Positions 44,601-54,305 of a stretch of DNA of 64,000 nucleotides are shown here, piece by piece. The DNA comes from Xanthostigma xanthostigma. Lineage: Eukaryota > Arthropoda > Insecta > Raphidioptera > Raphidiidae. A model generated the notes under the pieces. It did not search any database and was not told the DNA's origin. It saw only the letters and a list, made by a program, of their open reading frames with translations. Numbering within the stretch: the stretch's first letter is position 1; the number at the start of each line of letters is the position of its first letter. A program made the position numbers and the translations under genes. The DNA lies in contig OY754465.1 in the NCBI GenBank assembly GCA_963575645.1, forward strand, positions 5,456,001 through 5,520,000, read 5' to 3'.

Positions 44601-44810
44601 TTGAACTGCCTCTGTTTCATGAAGCACTGCATGCAGATGACGCTCTTAACTCTCATAATCGAAAACTAGAGCTAAATTCATTCGTTATAATAATCATACC
44701 AAATGCATGGACAGATAGAATGAATTGTATTTTAACTCGCCTAGTATTTAAACACTCGAGATTACAGTTTGAATACGATTTTTTACGTCTTTTATCCGCG
44801 TCTGTACTAT

Positions 44811-45825
44811 GAAGCATTGTATGTAGATAATTGTCTCAAGACTGACAATCGAAATCGATAGCAAATTCCTTCGATAGTTGAAACATTCGTCCGTTCTCAT
44901 CTCGTATCATTATCAATTATCATAAATCGTGCGAAGGAATAATTTCGAATGAACCATTCGATTATCAAAACCTTTATGAAGCATTGTATGTAGGTAATTA
45001 ATTGTCTCAAGACTGATAATCGAAATCGATAGCAAATTCTTTCGATAGTTGAAACATTCGTCCGTTCTCACCTCGTATCATTATCAATTATCATAAATCG
45101 TGCGAAGGAATAATTTCGAATGAACCATTCGATTATCAAAACCTTTATGAAGCATTGTATGTAGATAATTAATTGTCTCAAGACTGATAATCGAAATCGA
45201 TAGCAAATTCCTTCGATAGTTGAAACATTCGTCCGTTCTCATCTCGTATCATTATCAATTATCATAAATCGTGCGAAGGAATAATTTCGAATGAACCATT
45301 CGATTATCAAAACCTTTATGAAGCATTGTATGTAGATAATTAATTGTCTCAAGACTGATAATCGAAATCGATAGCAAATTCCTTCGATAGTTGAAACATT
45401 CGTCCGTTCTCACCTCGTATCATTATCAATTATCATAAATCGTGCGAAGGAATAATTTCGAATGAACCATTCGATTATCAAAACCTTTATGAAGCATCGT
45501 ATGTAGATAATTGTCTCAAGACTGATAATCGAAATCGATAGCAAATTCCTTCGATAGTTGAAACATTCGTCCGTTCTCACTTCGTGTCATTATCAATCAT
45601 CATAAATCGTGCCAAGGAATAATTTCGAATAAACCATTCGATTATCAAAACCTTTATGAAGCATCGTATGTAGATAATTGTCTCAAGACTGATAATCGAA
45701 ATCGATAGCAAATTCTTTCGATAGTTGAAACATTCGTCCGTTCTCACCTCGTATCATTATCAATTATCATAAATCGTGCGAAGGAATAATTTCGAATGAA
45801 TCATTCGATTATCAAAACCTTTCGG
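44811..45825. repeat. Satellite array, 6 units of 167-171 bp
   Basis: Units begin GAAGCATTGTATGTAGATAA (or the CATCG variant) at 44811, 44978, 45149, 45320, 45491 and 45658. Inner landmarks are AATCGAAATCGATAGCAAAT and TCGTGCGAAGGAATAATTTC. The four-base difference in length comes from one or two copies of an AATT-type word. A diverged copy precedes the array at about 44620. Confidence 0.95.
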
Positions 45826-46223
45826 TTATTAGAATTATCGATTATTCCCAACTCTATTTTTTCTTTCAAGGCATACGCTCTGTAGACACAGTAGTTTTGA
45901 TATGCATTACGGTTTAACTGCGGTGCATTGGGTGTTTATGGGTGTATATATATGTTCTTCGTCATATTATATCCATCTCATAGTAGCTTCGTTGTTTGCA
46001 AGAGCCCTCGAGGGACTGTCGACTGTCTCTGTCGCTGAACTCAGACTGACGCGATGTGATTTTACAAAGCGTTCGAAAAAAATTGTTGTGCGCAGCGCAT
46101 CACATATTTTGCAGTTAGTGGTTGGCGTTAAATAAATATTGTAACGACACATATAGACGCTGATGACCTGAGCTGTTGAGCGTCTATAATTCACAATCTC
46201 TCTCTCTCTCGTAACGAAACTGT

Positions 46224-46949
46224 TGTAGTCCGTGGTGGAAATTATTTATTTACAATAATAAATGTTTAACAAAACAGTTAAACACACAACGAAAGCGTAC
46301 TTCTTTGACTTGACAGCAATAATAACGTTAACAGAAATAAAATAAAGACAGTTCTAAATAATAAAATAAAGACTAAGTAACAGAGAATATAGAGTCACTA
46401 AATTATGTAAGTACACAAAATATTTACAACACAGGAACACAACACAAAATTTATCAGCACACTTGTCTATTAACTATAAGTCATTTATGTAAAACCAGAT
46501 TTATATAATTGCACTCACTAAAGTTTATTATCTTCACAGTATAACTGTCGTAATTCCAGACCACTTGTATCAACACATGAACAACACAAATAACTGACCA
46601 CTCAGCTCGCATTTTATAGCTTCGTCCCCCACCTATCGAATGTTCTGGACGCATCGAGATTCCTTCCTTTACATGTAGAAGGCAATAAGGTGATTAACCA
46701 ATCTTAGGTTCTTTGAATCAATTTTTTACTGGTTTGTTTTAAAATATTGTAAACTTGTTTGTGAATGTTATAGGACAGATGGAAGAACAAACACACGTTT
46801 GAATTCTGTGCCTTTTGCTTATTGAGCAATAAACATATATTTATTTATTTATGTATTGGCCGGGTTTTACCTGCTTTCGATTGTTATTGTTGTCGTGATC
46901 TGGAACATTCTATGGAGTCCATAGTCGTCCCAATAGGGGCGTGCAACAA
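46224..46949 (-). mobile_element. Probable solo LTR (minus strand)
   Basis: Read on the minus strand it starts TGTTGCACGCCCCTATTGGG and ends CACGGACTACAACA, giving TGTTG…CAACA ends. A TATAAAA box at about 46611-46618 lies some 335 bp into it, followed by a GAGTGGTCAGTT-type start region and AATAAA-like signals. Part of it recurs at 60377-60790. No internal coding region flanks it. No clear target duplication was found, so the call is tentative. Confidence 0.45.
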
Positions 46950-47000
46950 TATGATAGACGCTGATGACCTCAGCTGTTTGGCGTTTATATATGACTAGCG

Positions 47001-47296
47001 ATACCTCTATACTGCTAGCAAAGATCGGGAGAAAGACTTAAACACTACAGTGCAGACGTCACTTATTATACTCGGAGTCTCATGCGCATGTTCGTGAATG
47101 GATGCGCGTCAGTTTGCACATGGAACTAAGCTGTGAAAGGGAGGTGGCTTGCTTTATTCCACTTAGAAATTGCCCCACTACAGACGCGACACTTGCGCAC
47201 AACGGGTCAAGTAAAAAGAAAGAGATAGGAAACAGTCGTTTGCTGTCTCACTTCATGGGCCACGCTTCCACTTACAGCCACTAGCAATATAGAAGT
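47001..47296. mobile_element. MITE family B, copy 2
   Basis: Same interior as 12964-13281, including GAATGGATGCGCGTCAGTTTG; ends CTCTATACTGCTAG and CTAGCAATATAGAAG. Confidence 0.75.
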
Positions 47297-47299
47297 TAT

Positions 47300-47710
47300 T
47301 AAATATGTGACGGTATACCGGTTTTATTCGATGTAAGGAGATCGTCATCTGTTGTCAGTCGGGATCCTATAACTGGACCTGAGTCGTTACGTTTTTGTAC
47401 AAATAGAGCTGTAAATTGATGATACCGATAAAACACGTTCGACCGACGACGCCGACGAACCAATCACATCTCATCACTGTCACATTGTGTGAACAGTCTC
47501 CAAAGTGTATTGTTATGTAGTATCATAAGCAGACTAGTACAGGAGCCATCCTGCGGCGTGTGGTGTTCAATGTCATTATATTTGTATGCGTGCAGCGGAC
47601 TATCGATGAGCCGTTTTGATGTGTTCTGTAACCCTGTCTGATAACACTAAATAATCGAGAATCCCGCTAAAAATGCCCCAGGCTCCATATATACTCAACT
47701 TTTAATTTAA
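47300..47710. other. GC-richer unassigned stretch
   Basis: Contains no long open frame and no recognisable ends. GATACCGATAAAACACGTTC and the earlier GGTATACCGGTTTTATTCG suggest a diverged inverted repeat of about 130 bp. Confidence 0.35.
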
Positions 47711-48152
47711 GGCCGCTGCACTGCACGATCCTGGATTTGTCACTAGATTCCTTGCTATAGATTTGACTACTAGTTTTCTAGCGCTGATTTTCCTAATTGC
47801 TTTTATGTGCTCGCTTCACACCAGACGTCTTTTCAAGCTTGTTTTGTGGATAGATCTGGTGCCGGCGCGCAGTGACAGTTCAAATATAAACACAGAGCAA
47901 AACGTGTCTGTTGTCTGACTCTGAGCAGAATGACGCCATGTTGGTTTGTGGACGTTTGTTCATGTCGCCTATACGTGACAAGATACTGTTTCCTGATTCT
48001 TGCTCAGATGTAGCATTAAAAATAACGCCTGTTCTAATTTTAAAATCCATCTTGTGATCTGGCAGGCGACCCCGCATTTCCAGCCTCGTACCCAGCCTGC
48101 CGGCCAGCAGAAGTCCAAACAGTGTTTCCAGCCACTTGTGCAGCAGCCTTTA
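47711..48152. mobile_element. MITE family C, copy in minus orientation
   Basis: The left end GGCCGCTGCACTGCACGATC and the right end CTTGTGCAGCAGCC are degenerate family C tips; interior landmarks (CTAGTTTTCTAGCGCTGATT, GGTTTGTGGACGTTTGTTCA) match copies 2 and 3. Confidence 0.75.
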
Positions 48153-48182
48153 ATCATCGATACAATAGTTAAAAATCAATAA

Positions 48183-48600
48183 ATATTAGTATCGTCAGCA
48201 AGCCATCAACGTCTGGTTCCGATTTACGCAAACTTTATCAATATTGACGAAAACGACGAGATACAGAACGTGGCATCCTGTCTACAGTGTATCGGTTGGC
48301 AATAAACCGTATCACACGGTGCACTGAACAATAACACAGAACAATCGATAGGAATGCCGCATTATAAGTGCACTGCATGTTATGGTGGAGCCCCATTGGA
48401 TTTCTCCCATCGACTTGGCCGTCGCCACCAACGTTCTCCCCTTCCCCCACCCCCATTCACCGCCGCTGGACGTGTAGCCGACATGAAATGCAACTGCAAT
48501 CTGCACAGCAACGTGCGTGTGGACGTTGCGTGGTGCATCCAACGTATCACATTGGTCTCATATCGCAATATTGACGAATTATCATTATTATCAGTTATTC
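48183..48600. other. GC-rich island with open frames on both strands
   Basis: Open frames of 60-90 codons occur in several registers, with a C-rich run (CCCCTTCCCCCACCCCC). CAATATTGACGA occurs near both ends as a direct repeat. No protein similarity is recognised, so no gene is called. Confidence 0.3.
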
Positions 48601-48630
48601 AGTATAAAGTAGTGTTGATCCAATAGAATG

Positions 48631-48904
48631 TTACGATGAAGGAAGGTTTTTAGTTGAGGATCATAAGTAAATAAGCTTTACCAATGTTTCGCTAGTGGCC
48701 AACGTTTCGAAAAATTTATTTTCATCTAATATAAAAAAACTTATTGTAACTGTTAGATATAATATTCTGATCTAAATATAAACATATATACATGTTCATA
48801 GGCCCTGAAGATGAAAATAAATTTTTCGAAACGTTGGCCACTAGCGAAACATTGGTAAAGCTTATTTACTTATGATCCTCAACCAAAAACCTTCCTTCAT
48901 CGTA
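48631..48904. mobile_element. Palindromic Penelope-type relic, copy 1
   Basis: TACGATGAAGGAAGGTTTTT…AAGCTTTACCAATGTTTCGC pairs with GCGAAACATTGGTAAAGCTT…AAAAACCTTCCTTCATCGTA. The centre includes the hammerhead-like core at 48805. The same family is at 52753. Confidence 0.7.
48805..48832 (+). ncRNA. Hammerhead-like core, plus strand
   Basis: CTGAAGA, then TGAAAATAAATTTTTC forming a 5-bp stem II (GAAAA/TTTTC), then GAAAC and GTTGGCC. All conserved core positions CUGANGA and GAAAC are present. Stem III cannot be drawn with confidence. Confidence 0.5.
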
Positions 48905-49036
48905 ATTATCAGTTATGTTGAATATTAGCTATTCATACCATTAAATCATAAGAAAATTGATGAACTTTCTAATAATATCACGCAAGTCCGATGTACAATA
49001 ATTCTAACAAAAGTATGTTTTTCAAATTATTTACTA

Positions 49037-49371
49037 CTAGCAGTCCCGCCCGGTTTCACCCGGGTGCAATAGAACAAATGGGGGGGGGGCATGAGTACGC
49101 ATATTTATCTTAGGTTACCGAGATGAATGTTGTGTCCAAATTCCATGATGATCGGAGTTACGGTTCAAAAGTTTTTGTCGGACGGACAAATTTTGTGTTA
49201 CATTTTGCAACATTTTTCATTGATGCTCCGCTCCTATTGGTCGTAGCGTGATACCTTTCTCGATAAATGGGCTATCCAACAAAAAAAATCAATTCGAACC
49301 AGTAGTTCCTAAGATTAGCGAATTCAACCAAACAAACAAACAAACTCTTCAGCTTTATATCTTTGTATAGA
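49037..49371 (-). mobile_element. Non-autonomous Helitron, minus
   Basis: On the minus strand: TCTATACAAAGATATAAAGC at the start, and the hairpin CACCCGGGTGAAACCGGG followed by a CTAG end. Body landmarks are TTCCTAAGATTAGCG and GGAGCGGAGCATCAATG (complement). About 335 bp, the standard length of this family here. Confidence 0.8.
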
Positions 49372-49506
49372 TTTATATAAATTACCCAAATGTCAATAAA
49401 ATTGACCAAATAAATAACCTCTTATTTGTTTAATATTTTACTCAAATAAGATTAAAGAAGTTTCATTCAAATCTTGACTTTATGACCATTCGAAATCATT
49501 TTTGTG

Positions 49507-49977
49507 TCAAATGGAAGACTTGTTCTCGCTCATTGTTAGTTGTAAATTTCCAAGGCTTACTATCATCATTTTAATATCGTAGTTGCAGTGACTGGGATCA
49601 TTGGTTGAATTTCTCTGCCGCTCCTTTTGGACACGGAGGTTGTGCCTTGTTTGATCTTGCTGTCCTGGCGCTCTTCTTTTAGTCGAACGATCTGAACAGT
49701 ATTCTATACATCCAAATTCTGGACCCTTGATTACTAGTCGGGTTTATTGGTTTTAAGTTTTTGTATTGTTTTTTTAGATTTCATATACCTCATTGTTTTG
49801 TTCTTCCGTTTTTGTTATCACGTCCTCTAGTCGTGAACGACATACATCCTTCAGGACCGCGATCTCGCGCTGACCTATTCCTGTTAGCCAGGTTAGAATA
49901 GTACATGATATAATAGTTATTGTTCTCATTAATTTGTGGCAACATTCAAAAATATCAAAATTCTTTTGTATATCCAT
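49507..49977 (-). CDS. Candidate two-exon gene, function unknown
   Basis: Proposed exon 1 (49789-49977) encodes 63 residues: MDIQKNFDIFECCHKL, then a hydrophobic stretch (MRTITIISCTILTWLTGIG) that could be a signal peptide if the second Met is used, then a charged end (…RLEDVITKTEEQNNE). It reaches the donor GTATATG. A 63-nt intron would lead to exon 2 (49507-49725), 72 codons, GPEFGCIEYC…, very basic in the middle (TKRRAPGQQ, VQKERQRN), ending at TGA. The region is GC-richer than its flanks and not part of any repeat seen. The acceptor (GTAATCAAG) lacks a pyrimidine tract and no homologue is recognised, so this stays a candidate. Confidence 0.3.
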
Positions 49978-50189
49978 GTGGCTGGTGAAGAATCAGTGCT
50001 CATTGTTTCATTTAACGTTTAATAATTATTTCTCCGTAACTTGAGGTGACATCATTTTCCATTGCATTTCGTAATTTCTAAGTATTTCCTTCCGGTGCCA
50101 AGTATGAAGGCATTTAATAACATATATAGTAGGTTCAGTAAACTTAGTGAAATACTAAATACATTTCTCGTATTTACTTTATAATATTA

Positions 50190-50797
50190 CTAGCGGTCCC
50201 GTCCGGTTTCACCCGGGTGTAAAAGAACGAATGGGGAAGGTAGGAATATGAGTGCCTACACACATTAATTTTAGTTTACCGAGGTGAATGTTGTTTCCAA
50301 ATTTCATGATGATCGGAGTTACCGTTCAAAAGTTTTTGTCGATAAAAAGCAGTATTTAAACTTTTTTTAACTAATTTTATTTTTAATTAATTAAATAAAA
50401 TTAAAATAAATTTAAATTTAAGCCTTAGAAGAAAGCAATGTAGAAAATAAAAAAAAAATAAAAATATATTCGCCCAACGTGGGGCTCGAACCCACGACTC
50501 TGATATTGACAGTCGCATGCTCTACCGATTGATCCACCTGAGGCAGTGTTCTCACAACACTAATGTGAGTATATCTAGTCAGTGCATTTCACATGAATAG
50601 AAGCTTATTTTTGAGATACATTTTGCAACATTTTTCATTAAAGCTCCGCTCGTAGCGTAATATTATATAGCCTATAGCCTTCTTAGATAAATGGGCTATC
50701 CAACAAAAAAATTTTTTTTCAATTTGAACCAGTAGTTCCTGAGATTAGCGCGTTTAAACAAACAAACAAACTCTTCAGCTTTATATATTAGTATAGA
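50190..50797 (-). mobile_element. Helitron carrying a tRNA-Lys-derived insert
   Basis: The ends are as in 49037-49371 (TCTATACTAATATATAAAGC … CTAG on the minus strand). The normal body is interrupted at about 50341-50616: compared with the uninterrupted copy, a short GGACGGACAAATTTTGTG piece is replaced by roughly 275 bp that include an A/T-rich tract and the tRNA-like sequence 50471-50544. Confidence 0.75.
50471..50544 (-). pseudogene. tRNA-Lys (CTT)-derived sequence in a Helitron
   Basis: The 3' half (GTCGTGGGTTCGAGCCCCAC then GTTGGGCG) equals animal tRNA-Lys-CTT. The T stem is perfect and A and B boxes are present. The anticodon arm has changed (GCGACTGTCAATATC), which breaks two stem pairs and puts GTC at the anticodon; the acceptor stem has two mismatches. 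A run of T follows within 30 nt on the minus strand. It is a pseudogene or SINE head rather than a working tRNA. Confidence 0.7.
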
Positions 50798-50886
50798 TAG
50801 ATGATGTTAACAAAATAAAATAAGACACCTTGGTATTATGGGTATGATAAAATTATACAGGATAGGTACCTACATTATTTATTAGT

Positions 50887-51060
50887 CAATCGGCAATATT
50901 TCTTGGCTTCTTCAGGACCTTAAAAAAGATTTTTAAAGTCCTGAAGAACACAAGAAATATTGCCGAAACGTTGAACAATAAATAATGTTCTAGTGAATAA
51001 AAATTGTGTTAATATTTTAGCCTTTTATCCCGTTCCCGTATAATTTTATCAATATTATGA
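50887..51060 (+). mobile_element. Penelope-type relic with inverted pair and hammerhead-like core
   Basis: TCGGCAATATTTCTTGGCTT…CTTCAGGACCTT pairs with AAAGTCCTGAAGAACACAAG…ATATTGCCGA. The plus copy carries CTGAAGA (50941) … GAAAC (50965-50969) and continues GTTGAACAATAAATAATG. Stem II is only 3 bp. Confidence 0.5.
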
Positions 51061-51132
51061 TGGTTATCTAAAATGATTTTAACAATGGAAGAATTGATCT
51101 ACGAAAAAAATAGTAAAATAACTATTCAAATT

Positions 51133-51389
51133 AAACGATTGCATTGTACAATTAATGATGTTTTAAACGATTGTATTGTACAATCGATGATGTTCTAAAC
51201 GATTGTATTGTACAATCGATTATGTTCTAAACGATTGCATTGTACAATCGATGAGGTTCTAAACGATTGTATTGTACAATCGATGATGTTCTAAACGATT
51301 GTATTGTACAATCGATGATGTTTTAAACGATTGTATTGTACAATCGATGATGTTCTAAACGATTGTATTGTACAATCGATGATGTTCTA
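51133..51389. repeat. 32-bp palindromic tandem repeat, 8 units
   Basis: Exact period 32 with starts at 51133, 51165, 51197, 51229, 51261, 51293, 51325 and 51357. Each unit contains CGATTGTATTGTACAATCG, a hairpin with 8-bp arms. It is followed by an inverted segment (51380-51530). Confidence 0.95.
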
Positions 51390-51530
51390 AAAGATGGAAA
51401 ATAATTGCGGGTCACCAATCTGGGGCTTTGATCAGTCTAAACTAAAATCGTGGTATGACCCATAATTATTTTCCAACTTTTAGAACATCATCGATTGTAC
51501 AATAAAACGTTTTTACGTACTTAACTTTTA
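51380..51530. repeat. Inverted repeat closing the 32-bp array
   Basis: GATGTTCTAAAAGATGGAAAATAATTG…GGTCA pairs with TGACCCATAATTATTTTCCA…TTTTAGAACATC. Array plus inverted segment form one foldback in which the tandem array makes up most of the left arm while the right arm has one unit (GATTGTACAATAAAACG). Confidence 0.8.
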
Positions 51531-51621
51531 GGGTTTTAGTTTGTTTTCTTTGCTGACACCCGAACTAAAGCCGAGCTGGTGAGCTAGTTACCATAATATT
51601 ATATTGTCATCGGAATTAGGC

Positions 51622-52066
51622 TTTTGAAAAAAAAAATAATTATCGATTTTTTTATTGTATTTTAAAACTTTATTATAAATAATATTGATAATCGATGCGA
51701 AAAACTTTCAAAAAACTTTTTTTAAATTAATTATAAGCAATTTAAAATTGATAAAATATTAAAAAAAATCACGTGACTGCAAACGCACTAAAATTGTTTT
51801 TGACAGTTGTGACGTCATAATGTTAAAATGTATATACGCAGTATACTATCAATGGCTTCTACATGTGTATTGACTAAAACATTATGACGTCACATTATGT
51901 TCGGGAAATGTCGGCGCGTTCTCGGAACTGGGTACAAAAATTTATTTTTAATTTGATATAACTTTTGAATTATAACGAAAATATAAAAAGAAAAATAGTT
52001 TTCTTATAAAACTTATATACGATCTTTCCATTTATGACAAAAAAGAAGTTCATTCAAAAGCCCAAT
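51622..52066 (-). repeat. Dispersed repeat R1, copy 2
   Basis: Reverse complement of 7252-7705, with high identity over the whole 445 bp, including the two facing TGACGTCA-like sites. Confidence 0.8.
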
Positions 52067-52554
52067 TGCACATTTCAACTCAATCGGATAACAGCGAAAA
52101 AACGATCGCCAGATTTGGAATACCTATATACGGAATTTGAGGTTAACTTCCGTGTATGACGTAATTTCAGCGTATTATCCGGACGTCTATATTTACTCTG
52201 ATAATTCTTGATAATATCCCCCTCCCTTAACAAAACTCTGCGTTCCCCCTTGTACACAATAATAATTTCTTGTATGCTGTTTAACATAACAAATAACTAC
52301 ACACGTATATATTATTTTATAAATATATAGCATAAATGCATTGTTCAGCATTATTTTGATGTCTGCTGATTGCAATCAGCAAATTGTTGTGGCGCTGACT
52401 GGTCAATCGCGTGGTGTTGCACGACCTTCGGATCAGGGAAACAGATAATCATTTTCTTTCTTTTTACGGTCACGTGTCAGACAACCGGATACAACGCAAG
52501 GGATTTACCATACAACCTATAGACACCTATATTATTATGGTGGTGTAGTAGGGC

Positions 52555-52752
52555 AGGGGTGTCGAACCTATGGCACGCGTGCCACAGGTGGCACGCGACA
52601 GATTATTATGGGCGCGGCATTGATTGAAGTGCAAAATCGAAATAATTAAAAATATGCTAGACGTCGGAAAAAATTGACTATCACCAAATAACAGAAGTTT
52701 CTTCGTGTTCAATGCGTATTATCGAAATTATATTCTTTTCATCTATTGAAGA
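52555..52752. mobile_element. hAT-type terminus fragment
   Basis: CAGGGGTGTCGAACCTATGG is a hAT-like end, followed by self-complementary GGCACGCGTGCC and GTGGCACGCG. The other end was not found. Confidence 0.4.
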
Positions 52753-53044
52753 TTTATTTGGTTGAGGAACAATAGAAATAAGCTTTACCAAAGTATCGCT
52801 TGTGGCCAACGTTTCGAAAATTATATTGTCATTACCATCTCAACTTGCATTGAGGTATGTTATAATGTTTGGTTTATATGATTTGTAATGCATTTATTTA
52901 TTAATTTAGAAATCATAATAATATTAATGTAATTAAACACTATACATGTTCATAGGCCCTGAGTATGCAAATATAATTTTCGAAACATTGGCCACAAGCG
53001 ATACTTTGGTAAAGCTTATTTCTATTGTTCCTCAACCAAATATA
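52753..53044. mobile_element. Palindromic Penelope-type relic, copy 2
   Basis: TATTTGGTTGAGGAACAATAG…AAGCTTTACCAAAGTATCGC pairs with GCGATACTTTGGTAAAGCTT…CTATTGTTCCTCAACCAAATA. Related to 48631-48904, but the hammerhead core has decayed (CTGAGTA … GAAACA). Confidence 0.7.
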
Positions 53045-53169
53045 TCTCCTTCAAAACATATTTTGGAACAAAACTTCTACTAATCTTTTCATCTATGTTT
53101 AATTCATTTTTTTTTTTGACAACTAAATTTTTTTGGCTGCTTGTCATGGCTACATTAAAATTTGTGAAA

Positions 53170-53752
53170 AAAAGTTGGTTGTCTGTAAAGTCGGTTTACG
53201 GACGATAGTTTTACGTGATAACGTATTCCGTAATACATAACCTAAATTCTACATATAATAATTATAATAATTCGAATCTATGATATTGCATCTTTCGCTT
53301 CAAATTTAGGTTAATTTTATGTATTAAAATACTCACCACCTATAATAATAATTGTTTTTTTTTAACTTTCTTTTTTTCGTATTTATTTTAAGTCTCAAAG
53401 ATTAATTGTCATAATATTTTGAAAACAATTGTTTCACTGTTTATATAAAATTCCAAAACCTACTTACAATATTTAAGTATTTTCATACGTCAAAAAATTG
53501 AATTTTGTAATGATAAAATTTGTATGAAAACGATTTTTTCGAGAGATGAGACCTAGCTAAAACGATTTTTTGCCCCCCAAAATCCCTTTTCAGTAAATTT
53601 CATCCAAATCGTTAGGGCCGTTTTCGAGATAAGCACGCACAGGGTCAGGCGGAACGTTAGGAACGTTACATTTTTTCGTGCATGCAGCCGGTGTTTCATC
53701 AATTTATAAGATTGGTGATTCATCAATTTATAAGACGTTATCACGTCAAAAA
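53170..53752. repeat. Dispersed repeat R2, copy 2
   Basis: Same ends as 25322-25965 (TTGGTTGTCTGTAAAGTCGG; GTGATAACGTATTCCGTAAT; TTCATCAATTTATAAGACGT). The interior differs and is 60 bp shorter. Confidence 0.75.
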
Positions 53753-53831
53753 AATGGCACGTAGACGTGGAAAGGTTCGCCATCCCTGGTATACGCAAAT
53801 CATAACTGTACACCGCAGACGGCCGGAAACT

Positions 53832-53979
53832 AAAGGCCGCTGCACACGAGGCTGGTTTTGCCGCTAGATTCCTTACTAGATTTGACTGTTAGATTCTATG
53901 GCGGTGGATTTTGGGAATGCTTTTATGGGTTCGCTTCACACGATGCTCGTATTGAAGCTAGTTTTGTCGATGGGTTTGG
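53832..53979. mobile_element. MITE family C, truncated copy
   Basis: Starts with the complete tip GGCCGCTGCACACGAGGCTG and is cut after about 150 bp, where MITE family A begins (GTACGCGCCACG). The junction probably reflects insertion of A into C with loss of sequence. Confidence 0.7.
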
Positions 53980-54305
53980 TACGCGCCACGCTTCTAAAAG
54001 ATTCGGAAGTTAAGTCACAAACAGCGTCGCAAAGGCACATTTTAGAGCCGTTGATACTCCCACCACCTCCCAGCTATACCAGCACGGAGCGTGCGCTCGT
54101 CGGTGATTGGCCGTGATCGCTCGTTGCTTTTGTCACTTGTCGCTTTCCTGCTTTAAAGTACAGTCGAGTACGCTATTGTCAAGTTGTTATTGCTATTTTA
54201 GTTTCGTTGAGTTGCGAGTTTGTAGTTTTTCAACAGACTGTAAAAGCGCAAGTCCGCATGCGCATCTAACTGCCGAGCCTTTTAGATTCATGGCGCGTAT
54301 TATAC
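53980..54305. mobile_element. MITE family A, copy 5
   Basis: The left tip is slightly shortened (GTACGCGCCACGCTTC); the right tip ATGGCGCGTATTATA is intact. Orientation as in copy 2. Confidence 0.8.

Noticed and set aside
44811-45825. CRISPR or gene-array interpretation of the regular 171-bp repeats
   Set aside because: No short repeat plus spacer organisation and no coding capacity; a satellite.
48354-48626. Proline-rich 68-90 codon frames in a GC-rich patch
   Set aside because: Frames are open on both strands at once, as expected from GC-rich sequence with few stops; no motif recognised.
51133-51389. CRISPR-like regular direct repeats
   Set aside because: Units are contiguous 32-bp repeats with no unique spacers, in eukaryotic DNA; a tandem array.
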